Of a DNA stretch of 64,000 nt, positions 63,753-64,000 are shown in pieces. Origin of the DNA: JAGWRA01 sp963711505 (GTDB lineage: Bacteria > Acidobacteriota > Vicinamibacteria > Vicinamibacterales > CAVVIG01); NCBI GenBank assembly GCA_963711505.1, contig CAVQEJ010000003.1:806001-870000 (forward strand), in the 5' to 3' direction. Positions within the stretch are counted from its first letter, which is position 1; each line of letters opens with the position of its first letter. Made by a program: the position numbers and the translations under genes. Below the pieces are notes generated by a model. The model was not told the origin of the DNA. It made no database searches and saw nothing but the letters and a program-made list of their open reading frames with translations.

Positions 63753-64000
63753 CTCGGCCGCCAGCCGGTTGTCCTCGGTGCGATCGCGGCCTGCCGGGCC
63801 CGGGCCGACACCGTCACGGGGACGGCTGTCAGGCCTCCCGTCGTGCCCGCAGGGCTCTCAGGGGACCGCGGCCCCCCCGGGGGAGGGGCTGGCGCGGCGC
63901 CAGGTTCGGTGTCATGCCATCCAGGTCTGAACTATCTGTCATTACTGCTGCACCCCGGCGCCCGTTTACCCCGTTGTGATCTGAAGCCACTATAGCGCCG
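63753..64000. other. Region upstream of sigma gene, end of window
   Basis: 248 bp. The first part may encode the N-terminus of the ECF sigma factor. An A/T-rich stretch at 63926-63945 and another at 63975-63995 could hold its promoter. No other feature recognised. Confidence 0.3.

Noticed and set aside
1..64000. tRNA, rRNA, CRISPR arrays, insertion sequences, prophage or toxin-antitoxin modules
   Set aside because: Looked for by eye on both strands; no cloverleaf, spaced direct-repeat array, transposase, integrase or recognisable toxin sequence found. A covariance-model search would be decisive for small RNAs.

Overview
High-GC (about two-thirds G+C) bacterial chromosome segment, most consistent with an Acidobacteriota genome of the Vicinamibacteria type. 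That placement is inference from protein families: BNR/VPS10-type hydrolase end, TPR-sigma54 regulators, REC proteins with a Cys4 tail, and MacAB/RND efflux genes. No rRNA, tRNA, CRISPR array, insertion sequence or prophage was seen. Genes are packed into operons with many 4-bp ATGA/GTGA overlaps.

Layout. 1-0.9 kb: end of a BNR-type protein and a strong terminator. 0.9-8.4 kb: a divergent lipid-modification locus. A B12-binding, light-sensor-type MerR regulator, a DUF1295 protein and a methyltransferase of the CFA/coclaurine N-methyltransferase type lie on the minus strand. A desaturase, FAD oxidoreductase, DUF1365 protein, second CFA synthase and a 43-residue membrane peptide lie on the plus strand. 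Both arms share a nested palindrome that overlaps the -35 boxes of the two candidate promoters. 8.6-9.6 kb: GAF-receiver protein. 9.6-12.1 kb: complex I remnant nuoJ-K-(mini M)-N in which L and M are almost absent. 12.5-17.2 kb: gnd-zwf-ackA-rpiB. 17.5-25.7 kb: aldehyde dehydrogenase and CoA-ester genes (acyl-CoA dehydrogenase, CaiB, MaoC, MmgE/PrpD, CitE, two-subunit ThDP decarboxylase), resembling itaconate/mesaconate/citramalyl-CoA catabolism. 26.1-29.7 kb: glucose dehydrogenase and glucoamylase. 29.7-33.3 kb: TonB-domain protein, metallo-beta-lactamase-fold protein, nadE. 33.4-43.4 kb: signalling block (REC, NtrC-type regulator, YfiR-like protein with CHASE8-type hybrid kinase, REC-Cys4 protein, PilZ, TPR-sigma54 regulator). 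43.6-50.4 kb: tesA-ybbA-ybbP type operon, purine permease, DksA-like protein, folK. 50.4-60.9 kb: efflux block with RND pump, two adaptors, MacB-type ABC exporter, TolC and a Spy-like protein. 61.3-63.8 kb: long-form ispH with an ECF sigma/anti-sigma pair.

A caution for every entry: about twenty of roughly 55 genes are broken by single-base frame changes, often in short homopolymers, while both halves still encode well-conserved family sequence. This looks like uncorrected sequencing indels, not gene decay. Broken genes are given as one feature spanning all frames, with the approximate break positions. The missing parts of nuoL/nuoM are different in kind: they are in-frame and keep the start/stop overlaps.
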